Both the position numbers and the translations under genes were made by a program. 64,000 bases of DNA from Acanthopleura granulata (lineage: Eukaryota; Mollusca; Polyplacophora; Chitonida; Chitonidae). The DNA is taken from positions 13,857,806 to 13,921,805 of the forward strand of contig JABBOT010000007.1 of NCBI GenBank assembly GCA_016165875.1, in the 5' to 3' direction. Of this stretch, positions 1 to 12,029 are shown piece by piece. How positions within the stretch are numbered: position 1 is the stretch's first letter; every line of letters begins with the position of its first letter. Below the pieces are notes generated by a model. The model saw nothing but the letters and a program-made list of their open reading frames with translations, did no database searches and was not told the DNA's origin.

Positions 1-330
1 TCTTGGCCGTCGAGCGGTGTGTCTAATGCTTAAGGCTTCTCGTTCCTAACCGCCTAGTGGTGTCTTACTCTAGGGGCTTCTCCTTCCCGTTCGTCTAGTG
101 GTGTCTTATTTTAAGGGCTTCTCGTTCGTTGTCGTCTAGTGGCGTCTCGTATTCTAAGGCTTTCTTGTTCCTGGTCGCCTGGCGATGTCTCTTATTCAAA
201 AGGCTACTTATTCCTGTCGTCTGGTGGTGTCAATCATTCAAAAGACTACACGTTCCTGGTGGTCAAGTAGTGTCTCTTATTTTAAGGGTTTCTCTTTCCT
301 GGTCGTCAAGTTGTGCCTTCATTTAATGCA
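1..330. repeat. minisatellite, about eight units of 41-43 bp
   Basis: A degenerate tandem array begins at or before the window edge. The anchor GTCGTCTAGTGGTGTCT recurs, with substitutions, near positions 6, 49, 91, 132, 173, 216, 258 and 301, each time followed by an AAGGCTTCTCGTTCCT-like segment. An open frame across it only reflects a period close to a multiple of three. I see no gene here. Confidence 0.85.
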
Positions 331-1650
331 GGTTTAGATATCATATCAGTTTAACCTGAAGGTCACCATAGCTTACCATGGTTGTTTCTTCCCGATCCCT
401 GGTGTACCCTGTGAGTCGTGCTAGTCCCGGGATTGTACCTGACAGAATCCTTAGTTCATCTGCCGAATGCAGATACAGCGGACTCTCACGGATAACCGTC
501 TTGTCAGCCTGAGATGAAAATTAATAAAAAAGAATGCTTCATTTTTCCTTGTTTGGACTTGTAGATCCAAGCATGATTTGGCTGTGATTATTTTAAACAT
601 ATAAACACTAATCAAAAAGGGTCCTGTAAAACTACAACACGTGATTATTTCCGGCACCGACATGGGTTACTTCACACTAAGCGTTTCAAGGCTTGTTGAA
701 TAAACCTAATCATCTCGCGAACAGGAGTGCAATGCAAGTTTATGTAGTACATTAGAGAACAAAAAGTTGATTCAGTTTGAGTGAACTACTTTTTACAAGA
801 CAAATTCTACATGAAATTAGACATAAACAAACGTTTTGCATCACGAAATGCTCAATTTTCTGACAATCTCTGTGATAACTAGAAGGCATCCAGAAAGTAC
901 AACTCCTCTGCCACTGCTGAACGTACGAATCTCCCACCACTGGCGAAGGGACAGTACTTTTTGTGTCGTCGTTAGCAATGGCGAAGAATCTTTGAGAGAA
1001 TTCCCTGGATGTGGGTTCAGACCAACCGAAATTTAAGGACACCATCTTTAAATAAAATTCACAACGTCTAAAATATTGTTTTCAATTATATTTTTAGTAA
1101 ATACAATGCGGAAAATCTCTGGTCACTCTCGATCAGCCTGTTCCAAATGGTCCAAAAAGTTCACCATAGAAACTCAGTTTATATTTTCATTAGCTAATAT
1201 AGGCCATATATGAAATAAGCAAAGCATCGATTTTTAGAGGATGCATACTTTAATTATTAAGTAAAGTGGTTTAGTATTTTCAGTAGGTTGGTGTTAACCA
1301 GAAGACAGCCGAACAGTAATTTACCAAAGGTCGCTGTATGGTTTACCCTAAGCAATCAAGTTTCTTTCACCCAGACAAACTGACCACCATAACAAGAATG
1401 AAAATTCTTTGGCGTTAAACAACAATGAAATAAATTTGTGTTGATTTTACCCTACATTTACCATATCTTATACACTAATGTTTAAGTTCAGATAATGCCA
1501 CAAGCCTTATTAAATATATTTAATACGGGTAATAATGGGTACAATCATATAAGTGCATGGCATTCTCGAGCATTAAATTGAAACAACGAGCCGCACATTT
1601 TCGTAGTTTGTCTGCTGATGCTCTTTTTTCATAAACAGACAGTACAAGAT
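331..1650. other. no convincing gene; outer flank of the left palindrome arm
   Basis: The TIR-pseudokinase gene should continue into this stretch, because its exon 9 ends in phase 0 with a donor. The only candidate next exon I see is minus strand 1,045 down to 752: an AAAG|ATGG acceptor-like junction opens a 97-codon frame in the right phase that ends in a stop. The pyrimidine tract is weak and the matching part of the right arm lies outside the window, so I do not call it. Confidence 0.4.
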
Positions 1651-1787
1651 TGAATTAATTTGGTTCTGAATTGTAAGACAGTCACAACTTGCCCTCCTCC
1701 ATACCCGTGCTGATATGACTATTTATAAAATAGTTGCTGTTTTGTCGTCAACATATCAAGAGGTTTAGCCTAATAATGTCAACCTAC

Positions 1788-1864
1788 GGGATAAGAAATA
1801 TCGGGATCATCGTCTTCAACGTATCCAGTCTCCCAAGGATCCGGCACGAAATGTTCTTCTCTGT
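1788..1864 (-). CDS. left copy exon 9: acidic tail
   Basis: 77 bp, acceptor TTACTCAG, donor GTAGGT. It encodes a Pro/Asp/Glu-rich tail (PDPWETGYVEDDDPD). It ends in phase 0 with a donor, so at least one further exon is expected toward the window edge. Confidence 0.65.
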
Positions 1865-4800
1865 CTGAGTAACAGAATTGGCACATCATGTACAACAACA
1901 TCAACGACAGGTAGAATACGGAAAACATGGGAGGTCATACATTATTACCTCCAGACACTGAAAAGCCGAGGTTCAACTAGTCGAACATGGCGACCCCATG
2001 TCATGTTTTTTTTTTTAAACTTTCTATGAACTGAGATGAGAAGTTTTTGATTTTTATTACTGTCGTAGTCGTCTTACATCATGTACATTGGAAAGCTTTA
2101 GTTCCAATGACAGCCAGGCACTCAAAGACCGTTCTGATGTAAAAGTATACAAGTTGAAATTGGACTGACGGATTAGAAAGTTTCTCCTAGCTGAGAACAC
2201 TTATACTCACTGTCTAGGACGTCAGGATCTGTCAGTCCTGGCGGGATCCCCTGAAAGCAAAGTTATTATTCGCTGACAATTTCCAGATTTTGTCCGATTC
2301 GATCAGTATGCAAAAGTACGGAGCTTTCCAGCTGCGACGTTACGATATCGTGGTGGCACCGTTTTGTGCCTGACGTCGTCGGTTGGGAAATCAATACATT
2401 TTATTTAAACATGGTCGGATATATACAACATTGTATTTTATTACTAGTCCACATCAGTCGGAATTCATCCAATACCCTATAAAAGTGCAGTATACAGTAG
2501 CTTTTCAGCCCCCGTCTGAGATTTTGTTAAACAACATTAGTAAGGTTTGTTGCCAAGTAGCTTATATCCATGACTGCCAAGAACTGCAGTAGTGATAGTT
2601 TTCAAAACCATCTATGATGGTAAGGTAGAAATGCGGCTGAGGTAGCTCTGCTCGGGAATTGAACATGTCTGACACAGTGTATCGATATAAAACCACTAAA
2701 AATAGTCTTACTATGTATGTAGTACTTTTACAAAGAACACCCACCTAAAAGTGTATCACCTGATTTTTGCTAACTCGATTGACACATGCTGTCAAATAAC
2801 TAGATGCCTGCCCTTCAACGTATCCAAATATCATCAGGGGTTGACTGCCATTTTTTCAAAATAAATCAACTGGAACAGGCACTAGCGTCCTATCGCCTTA
2901 GAGACAGAGCCAAGGGTCAAGGGGCACATGCTTATTGGATAATATTTGTGTCTGTTTAATTGCAGCCACAAGGAAAAATTGACTTTTTTCAACCATTATT
3001 TGTCATAATTTATATCCGCTAAATTACCTGGCAATACTTCAACACACTTCAGAGATACAGCCAATCCCTACCGGTCCCCACCGTTTCCTGTGCGCCAGAA
3101 TCTTTGACACAAAATCGAATTACTGTTTTCTCAGCTATAAACAATTGCATGTTGTTGTTGTTGTTATTGTAGAGGTTGGCCTTTGTGGGAGAACTGACGG
3201 AAAACTAGTGCTTTATGTTGCTTTGTTTGTGCTCTGATAAATGAACAGTAGTAAAATGGAGATAGAAAATAAGGTACGAGAGTCGAGATTGGGTGAATAT
3301 TGACCAAAAAACACGTTCTACATATTTTTAGCATTTTGGTGGAAAAAATGTACTTTTTAAGATAACCACATCCTTAGGGCTGGTGAAAACATTACCCTTG
3401 AACAAACATGGAATATTAACCTCGACGAAATATCAGGCCTTATGCATGTACCCATAAACACCACGCTTGTATAACTTGTGTTATTGCTTCTCAGTGTAGA
3501 CTCATTCCAGCTGCTCTCACCGTTCAGGATGGCCTTAAGCATCAATCAGTCAATTAATCAATCCATCCGGGTAGACTCACCTTTTCTGCCTTGGATGCTT
3601 GTTGAGCTTGAAATTCACACAAGCGTGGATAAGGCGACTGGTCCATGTTACACCGAGGAACTCGCACCTCATCTACCAAGGACATTTTCATTATTAAGGG
3701 CCATTTCTTTTTCAACAGTATTTGTTTAGTTACTTGTTGTTTGATTCTTATTTGAAGCCATTCTCGAGAAATTTTCAATTTTGCAATGACGCTCAGTTTT
3801 ATGGGATGTGGAAACAAGAGTGTCAAGGGTAAACCACCGACATTTAGCAACGTAGAGACAGATATATACACACCATATTGGTGAAAAGAAAGAACTAGAC
3901 ACCTAATAATAGAGTTAGTGTTTTACTGTATTCATTTAATACCAGGAAGAAGATATCAGATATCAAGAAAACAAATTATATATCACAATAAACAGCAACA
4001 GGTATATAGTGAATCTATACATGGTTTGAACGCGCTACCCGCACAATGGGTGCAAGCCAGGTGAATAATGACATGAAGAATGACATGGTGCCATCGATAA
4101 CGGGTGTGGCCGTCATTGACTTAGTGTTCCGCGGTGCGTCTGCGGCGCATGGAATTAACTAAAGTGTCATCCGGAAAGGTGTCCCACCGTATGAGCTCTT
4201 CTGCGCTGCGTAAGGGTCCGAGGTGCCGGGTCACGTAACCTCGCTTTAGTTAATGGAATCCCAAAGATGCTTGATGGGTGCAATACGCAGAACCTGGTTA
4301 ACATACAGATACGATTGGGTGACCCTCGCAGAGTATGAATGAGCTTTGCTCAGCCCGTTTCACTACGCATATGATGTGGACCCATGGTGCGGTACCTCAT
4401 CCACGCAGCGGGGAGGACCTTTGTTCTGTCACCAACGGATATACAAAATCTATACTCATTTGTGAAGAGGTCACTTCCCCCTCGCTGCTGGGACCACCTG
4501 AGTAGCTGGTTTATACACTACAGTCTTACAAAGTGACAACGCACATCCACAATCGGTCCACACCGGATTAGAAGCGAAAAATTCCGCAGCAAATTGTGGA
4601 CTGTATGAACCGATATCTGGTTGGTGCCAGCCTGAAGCAGTAGTCCAGGTGGCAGAGGCAAACCATCTCACAGATGCTGGAGGCGAATATGCCCTTCCTG
4701 GTTTGGGGTCGTCTCGAGAGGGGAGGGGGAGAGGTGGCAACCTAATCATAATTAGTCATCAGTAGTTCCACTGTCTTCGATACGTGTTATTAAATGCGTA

Positions 4801-7800
4801 ATCGTCGGAACACACCAAAATGAGTGGTGATCCGACTACAGCTTAAACCAATGCTTAGTATTCTTAGACTTCCTTCGTCCTCGACTTTGGTGAGCCGTGG
4901 GATTCTGGATGTCGGCAGGGGAACTGAAAATTTGTAAATTTCGCTGAAATTACGAGGTCCCACACACGGAGGTTGACATCCGCGAATGGCAACGAAAAAC
5001 AAATCATGGCTGTTCCTTGCCATTTTCTGAAGCTGAGTTGAAATTACCTCACCTTGCTTTGAAATATAACCACCTAATCTTTGTTGCCTTTCTTTATTGC
5101 ACAGTATATTAAACCTCCAAGATCAGGATAAAACAGGAAGTCATAACAAGGTTATCATCACTAGAACTCTCCTTGCATCTTCATTCAACCGTCACCACAA
5201 ACCAACATCCAAGACGATATGGCAACACTACAACGGCATGTTTTCCATGTGGAGTTTTAATTTTGGGTGGATGCCTACATACAGCTGTGAAGATGAGTAA
5301 CAACTCACAGTTGTTCCATTTGCGCGGTAACCATGGTAAGTAGATCATCATTTTCCCCATATATACCAAAATAAATAGATTTGACTCGGTGTCTAAGCTA
5401 CAACCTCGGTTTGTATGTACAGTTTAAATTTTTGGTGGATACATAGATACACAGATGACAATTTCGCGTGACTCACATTTGTCCATGTCAGTGGTTTCCC
5501 TGATATCTACTACATGTCCAGCCCACATCTCCAATTGTTTTCTATATGCAATTTTAATTCTTGAAAAAGCTTACTGAAATGATTATTTCATTGGGAATTA
5601 TACTGTGGCGCTTATTGTAAGGGCTACAAACCTTACTGATACCAATATTTTAATTGGAGTAATTTATTTCAGTAAGAATTGCACCACGGTATCACGTGGT
5701 TACGTCAGGTGTGAAATATGGTGTCGTCACCTTGAGATTATGTGCTTCATATAACAACTGGACGAAAGATAGGACTCCGTTTCGAATTGCACTCTATATA
5801 AAGCCTCGAAAGAGAGTAATCCTCTGTTTCCAAAACTACACTATGTAAATCTCTCAGAAAGATAAGGTTTTGCTACAGAAAGTATTTTATATCAAGTCTC
5901 GGATATAGGGCTCTGATACACTGTATAAAGTCTCTATGAAGGATAAGGCTCTACAACATAAAAGTAACAGTGGCACTTACCTTCATGATAATGATGCTGT
6001 ATTTCCTGGAAATGTGAGAGAAGATTGTAGGCTGTTGGTCTCTTGTCTTCATCCATTTCAATACAGCTGAGAATCGCCCTAAAAATGTCAGGAGGAATGC
6101 AGCCTGGTGATTCCAAGGGCTTGATTCCTTTGTGTGCGATCTGTGGAGAACATACTGCGCTAAGAAGTGCGTCCAGGCAGTGGTCTACTAAATGTAACTG
6201 TAACTAGGAATATGAGTATGGCCGTGTATTTTCACAGCGTACAATGTTAAGCACATATATAACACACATATCGTAAAAGGCTAACAATATTAGGCCACTA
6301 ATACGTATTCGAGTTTTAACATTTAACTCACTTTTTAGAAGAATATTTACATACATTTAGACCCTCTCCCAAATACATGTACAGGCTGGTAAACTCAGAT
6401 CAATTAACGTAGAGCATAGGACAGCCCACTTGATGCAGATATGTGTTTACTGACTGAACTCATGTATCATCTACTTCTTAAATGATGAGACTGAACGGAA
6501 TGTGGCTAACAGAAGTGCTGGAACTTTCGGCACTCTAATAGCCCCTTTCAAGGGGTGATCTTTTGCATTCTTCATCAGCATTTTAACACCCACAAGCTTT
6601 ATGGTCCTGTTATATCCCACACGGAAACACCAAAACCAAACGGGCCAACAGTGGTCCTCTATGAACTCTATGTCTGATCTCTTCTGACAACTGAGTAATG
6701 GCTCAATGAGGGCTGTGAGTAAAATTTTGGACCCTGCATTTTATAACTAAAGGAATTTCTCTGTCGATTGTGACTTGCAAACGAAAGCCGGAAACGACTT
6801 TTATATTTACATTGTCTTCCATTTTGTTGCAATTCAAGACTAGTGAATTTATATTTGTTCGGAAATTCCACCATTGATTTATATGCCCAACATATTATAA
6901 GACTTGGAAAACTTTTCTCAAAACTTAGTCAGCAATATTTGTGATATCTATGTTTGTAAAAGACGTTGTCTTGGTAGTAGCCTCACAAGGCAATGCGATT
7001 TACAAGAAAATTCATGAAAAATGGATTTAATAAGTTTTGTGAAGTTACGTGGGCTTTGGTCTATATCGATACATACCCAATAGATAACGTCTCCGTATGG
7101 ATAAGATCTTAGGCGAGGAGTGTACGGCCAGCTGCCATGCATGAACAGTTCATACAAGGTTTGGCCCAACATCCAGATGTCAGACTCTGGCGAAGTTCTC
7201 CTGTCTCTCAGTGTTTCAGGACTGGACCATAATGTGGGGATTTCATTTATATCTACGTCTGTCAAGAAAGAAGTCAAGCCAGGTAAAGTGGTTAGTTCAA
7301 CGGTTATGAGGCGCTTTATTCTAATTCACTGGTGTTTTCCATTGCTTTCATGCGGGATGACGTATCAAAGCAGGAAGGCAATACAAATTGAGTCTTACTA
7401 GTCGTAAACACTTAATGACTCAAATAACAACTTGAATTCTTACATGCCCAAATCATATCAGTCCTCCTTGCACAATAAACTGTACCTTGCTGGAGAATAC
7501 AGCCTTAAACATTACTGGGGCCTCCGTGGCTCAGCTGGTTAGCGCACTGGCGCAGCGTAATGACCGAGAGGCCTCCCACCAATGCGGTCGCTTTGAGTTC
7601 AAATCCAGCTAATCCTCTTTCTCTCCGGCCGTACGCGTGAAGGTCTGCCAGCAGCCTGCGTATCGTTGTGGGTTTCCACCGTGCTCTGCCCAGTTTCCTC
7701 CTAATGTTGGCCACCGTTGTAATATGTGAATTATATAAGTGAAACATTCTTGAGTGCGGCGTAAAAGACCAATGAAACAAATAAATAAATTAAACATGAT

Positions 7801-10800
7801 TACACTACATAGCTTTGATTTCATTTCTAGGCATGATCTGATTGCGTGATTGCCTTAAACTACCATCAGCATTGATACTTAAATGTTGATGGCAGACGAT
7901 GGCTGCAACTTGCTGACATGGGGAACAAATAGTGAAGCAGGACGTACCTGTGACGTCTGTAGCATGGAAGTGACTGGCTATCCCGAAGTTATCAAGCTTC
8001 ACTGTGCGGTCCGCTTTGCAGTAGTAAAAGTTCTCAGTTCTGATGTCTCGGTGAATGATCTGTTTTCTGTGACAGTATTCGATTGCAAGAATCAGTTTTA
8101 CTGCAATGTCAATCAACTCTTGAAGCGAGAGCCAGTTTCTCTGTGCACGTCTTTCTAACAGGAACTTTTGCAAAGATCCACCTGGCGGCATTTCAAGAAC
8201 GTAAAGAAACATACCAGGGGATGAATGAACAGCGTAGAGCTGGGTGATGAGACTGCTTTCTCCAAGATGTCTAAGTATTTCACATTCAGTTCTGCGTTTC
8301 CTATCCCCTTCCAAGCCGTAATTGTACATTTCAGAGCAGTGGTCAGTGTCTTTGTAAGAGTTGAAAATGATAGAAACATGTGAGCTAGCAACCAAAGGTT
8401 TCCTGCTGCCTCCAATCTTCCCGAGATAGTGTTGCCATCGTGAAGTCTGTGTGACCTTGCTCAACTCTCCAGTGTACACACCTCTCCATTCAAGGCCCAC
8501 CGTGGAGAACAGTTCTGAGAAGTGGCCTTGCAGGACGTGCTCTTTTTCTTTCGCCGACATATCATGATACTGCACGATCCGACGGACATTGTCGGCAATG
8601 TGTGAATTCTGGTGAAACAGCAGTGGTCGGAGCTCTTGCTTGAATTTTTCCTGCCAGACGACTGACGTTCCCTTGACTCCTTGCTTGCGGAACAACTGGA
8701 GTAGCTTAAGCAAACCAGTGTTGGACTGCATCTCTATCTCCTCACTGGCATTGGTTGATTCTGAAGACACAGTACTTGATTTATACTGTATATGGTTGCT
8801 ATTTTAAACCTTACCCTAGAATTTATTTCACAAGACGGTTGTCAGAAAAATATGTAGGAAAGACCAGGCAAAGGTCCGGGGATTCCTGCTGCACCTTGTA
8901 CCTGCTGCACCAGGTAGCTGACAAATATCCTGACTTCTGGTTTATTAGGTGGGATAAACTTCACCAAATGCCTTATTTCATTTATTGATTATTTAACGCA
9001 ATACTCGAGCTTCATTCAATTACACTCTGTCCGGTCTTAAATTCTGAGGAAACAAGTGAACAAGTGCTTTTCAACAAAATAGGTTTTTTGAAACGCTTAT
9101 CTGCACCAAAGCCTTTAGGCATGTGTACAACGAGTGAGACGGAATCTATATGTATTCAAATGCTTTGTTCGGGTTTGGAATTGACCCCACATCTCGTGTG
9201 TCTGGTGATTGATGATTGTGCACCTCTCTCACTAAGTGACGTAAAATGCCCAGCTTTACACTGGGCAGAGAAGGTGTTAAATTGGGAACACCATAGACAG
9301 TTAGTATTTCAAAATATGTTGTAGAAGTTACAAAAGAGAATGTTATCCTAACTTACCTGTTCCAAATTTGTCTTTGAGAAAGGCAACTACGGCTCTTACA
9401 ATGACCTGATACAAAAGCATCCGTTCTACCTTACGTGCCGCACGGAAACGGACGTACATTGAATTCTGCCTCTGAACTTGCCCTATGACATTTTTCAAGC
9501 GGTTAAGGGATGCATCCGTGTGGTCTCTGTGAAACTGAAACATAAACTTGGAAAATAAGTTGAAGAAGAAAAAACTCACAGCTTAAAAGCTCTGTATACA
9601 AATTGCAAAATGAAGAAATTCGTTTTGAAATGCCCGCTGTACGCTAAAATGCTAAATGTGGTCACCATGTGTTTCGTGTATTATTAACAGCAGTCTGTGT
9701 ACATGTCTTCCATATGAACCCATTTCAACTTTTTCATATCTGTTTCAAACTATTTTATTTCCTGTAATAAATGACAGGCATAAGGAGGCGTTTACTTCTG
9801 GCGTTTTGCACCTCTTAAAAATTATATTCCACAACAATTTAACAATTAACTACTCACATCTCGCAAAGCATTCTTAAACAGTAGAATACAGGCCACACTT
9901 CCTCTGTCTCCCCTTCCAAAAGCCTCGCGTAAAATGATCTGAAGGGCCTTGTAATAATGGTTACGCTCGTTCTCCTCATCAATTTGGAACTGTCGTCCAT
10001 TTAGCGCTCTCCGGAAATGCTCTTGTTCATCAGATTTGTCACGGTCAAAATGATCTCGAAGTAGCGCCAGGCACAGCATGTACAGTCCGGCAATGTGTGA
10101 AAACTGAGGTATCATGAAGTGTTCAGTGGGATCTGGATCTGCCAGAAGTTCAAACAGGTCTTCTTCCAGTGCCGATAGGTCTTTAAACTCTCCGCCATTC
10201 AGGTAAGTGCTCCATCTTAGAAGTTTGTACTCGATGTAGCTAAATCCATGAAGACGTACATTTTCCTGGTTACATCGCAGAAGCTGAACGGCGGATGCAA
10301 ACGGAAGGGCCAACGTGCGTTTGTTGAAAGTCTGCAAGGCGTAGAGGACTGCATCTCGCCTTTTTTCTTCTGAGTCACAGTCATTAAATAAGAAATGAAA
10401 CCTTTCTTGTTTTAGGTCTTCTTTAACTGAAAATCAAAACGTCAATTTATCTTTATAGTTTACTTTTTACGTCTGCCCGCGCATCATCTGCGGTACGCCA
10501 GGTTTGATGAGGTCTAGTAAACAAGACCCGTCTTCACCTACTTTCCAGCATAAAATATAGTACGTTATTATGAGTGATCACGAAAAACTCATTAACGGTC
10601 CGCTCACGCAGTCAATCGTACTCTTCACCGAACACCCGAACATGGAGAATAGTAAACTCTTAGGAGAATCATTGATGAAGCCGGAAACCCTTTGCCTACT
10701 ACGTACACGAAGCTTTTCTTGAATAGTTTTGGACACTCATGATCTTCGAGTCGAATATACAGTTACAATTCCCTCAGACTAGTTTACCATGACTTTCCTT

Positions 10801-11946
10801 TTTCATTTGATAAACAGGGCTTGGGTGATCTTAGGAAACGATGTAAATTTGACCTGACTCTTTTAATTTAACCTCTTCTGTACTAAATATTTATGTAAGG
10901 CAGCATTATGGTGGGAAGACAGAGGCAAAGCCCGGGGGGAATCCATAACCATACGTTTCTGCTTCCTAGCAGATCTTCCCACGTACAACGGCAAAGAACA
11001 GCATCATGACTTCCTATTTTAAAATAAGGCTAATCTCTTATTAGTGCCTCTGTAAACTGAACGGGGTGTTTTTGTTCAACCAACTGAATGACTAATGTTT
11101 TATGGGTAGGGCTCTTCAAGATAAGCCGATCCCAAGATATTTGACTGATACATCATCGCGGACAAGACACTGTTATGATAATCTTTGCGTAAGTAACAAA
11201 TGATACTTACACTCATTCGTGTGGTCGTCGTCTATTTCTGTACAGTATTTACGGGCAGTTGGTCCGCTGTCCTGGTGGTCCAAGAGGTCTAGGCTTGGCA
11301 GGGACACAAAGCTGATTGGTCCTTCAATGACATGGCTCAATGAGGATTCGGAGTTGTAACTGTCACTTACGTTTTCGATATGCGGGCTGTTTCTACCTTC
11401 TTGAGCAGTGTGTTGTGGACGTGTCTCTCTCGGTGCATGTCGGAAAGGCGAGCTACCATCGAATGCCGGACATTCTCCTTCAGACATCCCCTGGACGCCA
11501 GGAGCAGTTGGTGTGCCAGTAAATCTTAATGACTGTGTCACGTTTTTAAACAACCAGTCCATGAGGCTGTTGTACTCGTTAGTTTCATTAACGTTGTAAA
11601 GAGGAATACAGTTAAAGTCTTTGAGAAACGGTGGAACTGCTATCGGTTCTGATAGAACTACCACGAACCGTTCCCTAAAGCTCTCCGCTTTCTCAAAACA
11701 ATTCTCGAAGCTTTCAGTTACGAACTTACACGCCGGAATGACGCTGTACAAACATTGCCTGGTAAATTCTACGAAATGGTCACTTCGTACTCCGGCCTTT
11801 GGGTACGCGTCACGTCCCACAACTGTCGCCAAACCCAGTGCTTTGAGGCCCTCGTGTAAGCGTTTTTCGACATATGGACAGGCACAGCTGATGGCGGAGC
11901 ACTTCGCCAGATGTACACCGTACTGGTGTTCCTCTGCACCTGCCAT
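1788..11946 (-). CDS. TIR-helical-pseudokinase gene, left copy (nine exons seen, 3' end not identified)
   Basis: Spliced gene with exons at 11946-11211, 10426-9858, 9534-9357, 8760-7948, 7258-7077, 6197-5981, 3693-3581, 2250-2211 and 1864-1788, giving 975 codons so far with consistent phases. An in-frame TAG lies 9 nt before the ATG. Residues about 5-137 look like a TIR domain, with RDAYP at 45-49, CFEKAE at 83-88 and VVVLSEP in a later strand. A Ser/Pro-rich linker and a long helical region of unknown family follow. The kinase-like domain spans exons 4 to 6; it has HRD and the catalytic Asn, but DNFG where DFG is expected and no clear VAIK Lys. TIR domains act in immune adaptor assembly or as NADases; a role in innate immunity is inference. 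Exon 7 has lost its AG acceptor, so this copy may make an altered product. It pairs with an inverted copy at 54,289-63,860. Confidence 0.72.
2211..2250 (-). CDS. left copy exon 8, 40-bp micro-exon
   Basis: Acceptor GCTTTCAG, donor GTGAGT. It encodes GIPPGLTDPDVLD in phase. Its exact 40-bp length is conserved in the right arm. Confidence 0.65.
3581..3693 (-). CDS. left copy exon 7, acceptor site mutated
   Basis: The 113-bp frame matches right exon 7 and ends at a GTGAGT donor, but the base pair before it reads AA instead of AG (plus positions 3,694-3,695 are TT). The frame itself is open. A cryptic TTGGTAG acceptor 21 nt inside the exon would keep phase and remove seven residues. Confidence 0.55.
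3740..4950. mobile_element. left-arm private insertion of unknown type
   Basis: About 1.2 kb sits in the intron before exon 7 and has no counterpart in the right arm, where the flanks are only about 100 bp apart (near 61,245-61,350). The stretch from about 4,020 to 4,280 (CGCGCTACCCGCACAATGGG..., and ATTAACTAAAG mirrored by CTTTAGTTAAT) resembles a dispersed repeat that also appears near 24,430. I see no transposase. The boundaries are approximate. Confidence 0.5.
5981..6197 (-). CDS. left copy exon 6: end of kinase-like C-lobe
   Basis: 217 bp. Using the acceptor GTTACAG rather than the next AG keeps phase 0 and avoids an immediate stop. It encodes CIEMDEDKRPTA, the C-lobe RP motif, then a terminal helix. 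Confidence 0.72.
7077..7258 (-). CDS. left copy exon 5: kinase-like activation segment and SDIW helix
   Basis: 182 bp, acceptor TTGACAG, donor GTATGT. It encodes the SSPE (APE-like) motif and SDIWMLGQTLYELF, which are standard kinase C-lobe landmarks. Confidence 0.75.
7517..7790 (+). mobile_element. tRNA-headed SINE, full length, in the intron after exon 4 (shared by both arms)
   Basis: It begins with a tRNA-like head (GTGGCTCAGCTGGTTAGCGC as box A, GAGTTCAAATCC as box B), continues through the conserved body (TTTCCTCCTAATGTTGGCC, GAGTGCGGCGTAAAAGACCAA) and ends in an AAATA tail. The same element is in the same intron and relative orientation at 58,689-58,891. The body resembles the MetaSINE-type family of invertebrates; that name needs a database check. 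Confidence 0.85.
7948..8760 (-). CDS. left copy exon 4: helical segment and kinase-like N-lobe to DNFG
   Basis: 813 bp, acceptor GTCTTCAG, donor GTACGT. The first 110 residues are helical. A Gly-rich loop (LGKIGGS), an HVSIIF strand without the usual Lys, the hinge YVLEMPPGGSL, HRDIRTEN and DNFG follow in kinase order. By eye about 20 of 271 residues differ from the right copy. Confidence 0.8.
9085..9270 (-). mobile_element. possible second tRNA-like SINE fragment in intron 3 (shared)
   Basis: On the minus strand, CACTTAGTGAGAGAGG followed about 50 nt later by GGGGTCAATTCC resembles pol III A and B boxes. The right arm carries the same sequence at 57,215-57,400. This could simply be conserved intron. 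Confidence 0.3.
9357..9534 (-). CDS. left copy exon 3: helical region continued
   Basis: 178 bp, acceptor TTTCAG, donor GTAAGT, phase 0 in and phase 1 out. It encodes about 59 mostly helical residues with many Arg and Val. Confidence 0.7.
9858..10426 (-). CDS. left copy exon 2: helical region
   Basis: 569 bp, phase 1 in and phase 0 out, acceptor TTTTCAG and donor GTGAGT. The product is rich in Leu, Arg and acidic residues with several predicted helices. I do not recognise the family; it could be a helical repeat or a death-fold-like linker. Confidence 0.7.
10885..10995 (-). mobile_element. SINE body fragment (shared by both arms)
   Basis: A fragment of the common SINE body without head or tail, in the intron after exon 1. 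The same fragment lies at 55,258-55,355. Confidence 0.6.
11211..11946 (-). CDS. left copy exon 1: TIR-like domain and linker
   Basis: The exon opens at ATG and ends in phase 1 at a GT donor (...GAGT|GTAAGT). Strand-helix order, RDxxP after the second strand, and a Cys-Phe-Glu at 83-85 where TIR NADases and adaptors have WCxxE support a TIR fold. Residues from about 140 on are Ser/Pro/Gly-rich and probably disordered. It is one codon longer than the right-arm exon. Confidence 0.7.
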
Positions 11947-12029
11947 TTTTTTCTATATACTCCGTGCCAGTTCTGGAATCTTAAGAATCGTTAAAATGAA
12001 AAATTTTTAAATTAAAGACAAATGGGAAT

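Noticed and set aside
1..330. CRISPR-like array
   Set aside because: The whole unit repeats without unique spacers and the DNA is from an animal nuclear genome.
752..1045. candidate terminal exon of the left TIR-pseudokinase gene
   Set aside because: Phase and an AAAG|ATG junction fit, but the acceptor is poor and the right-arm counterpart is outside the window, so it cannot be verified.
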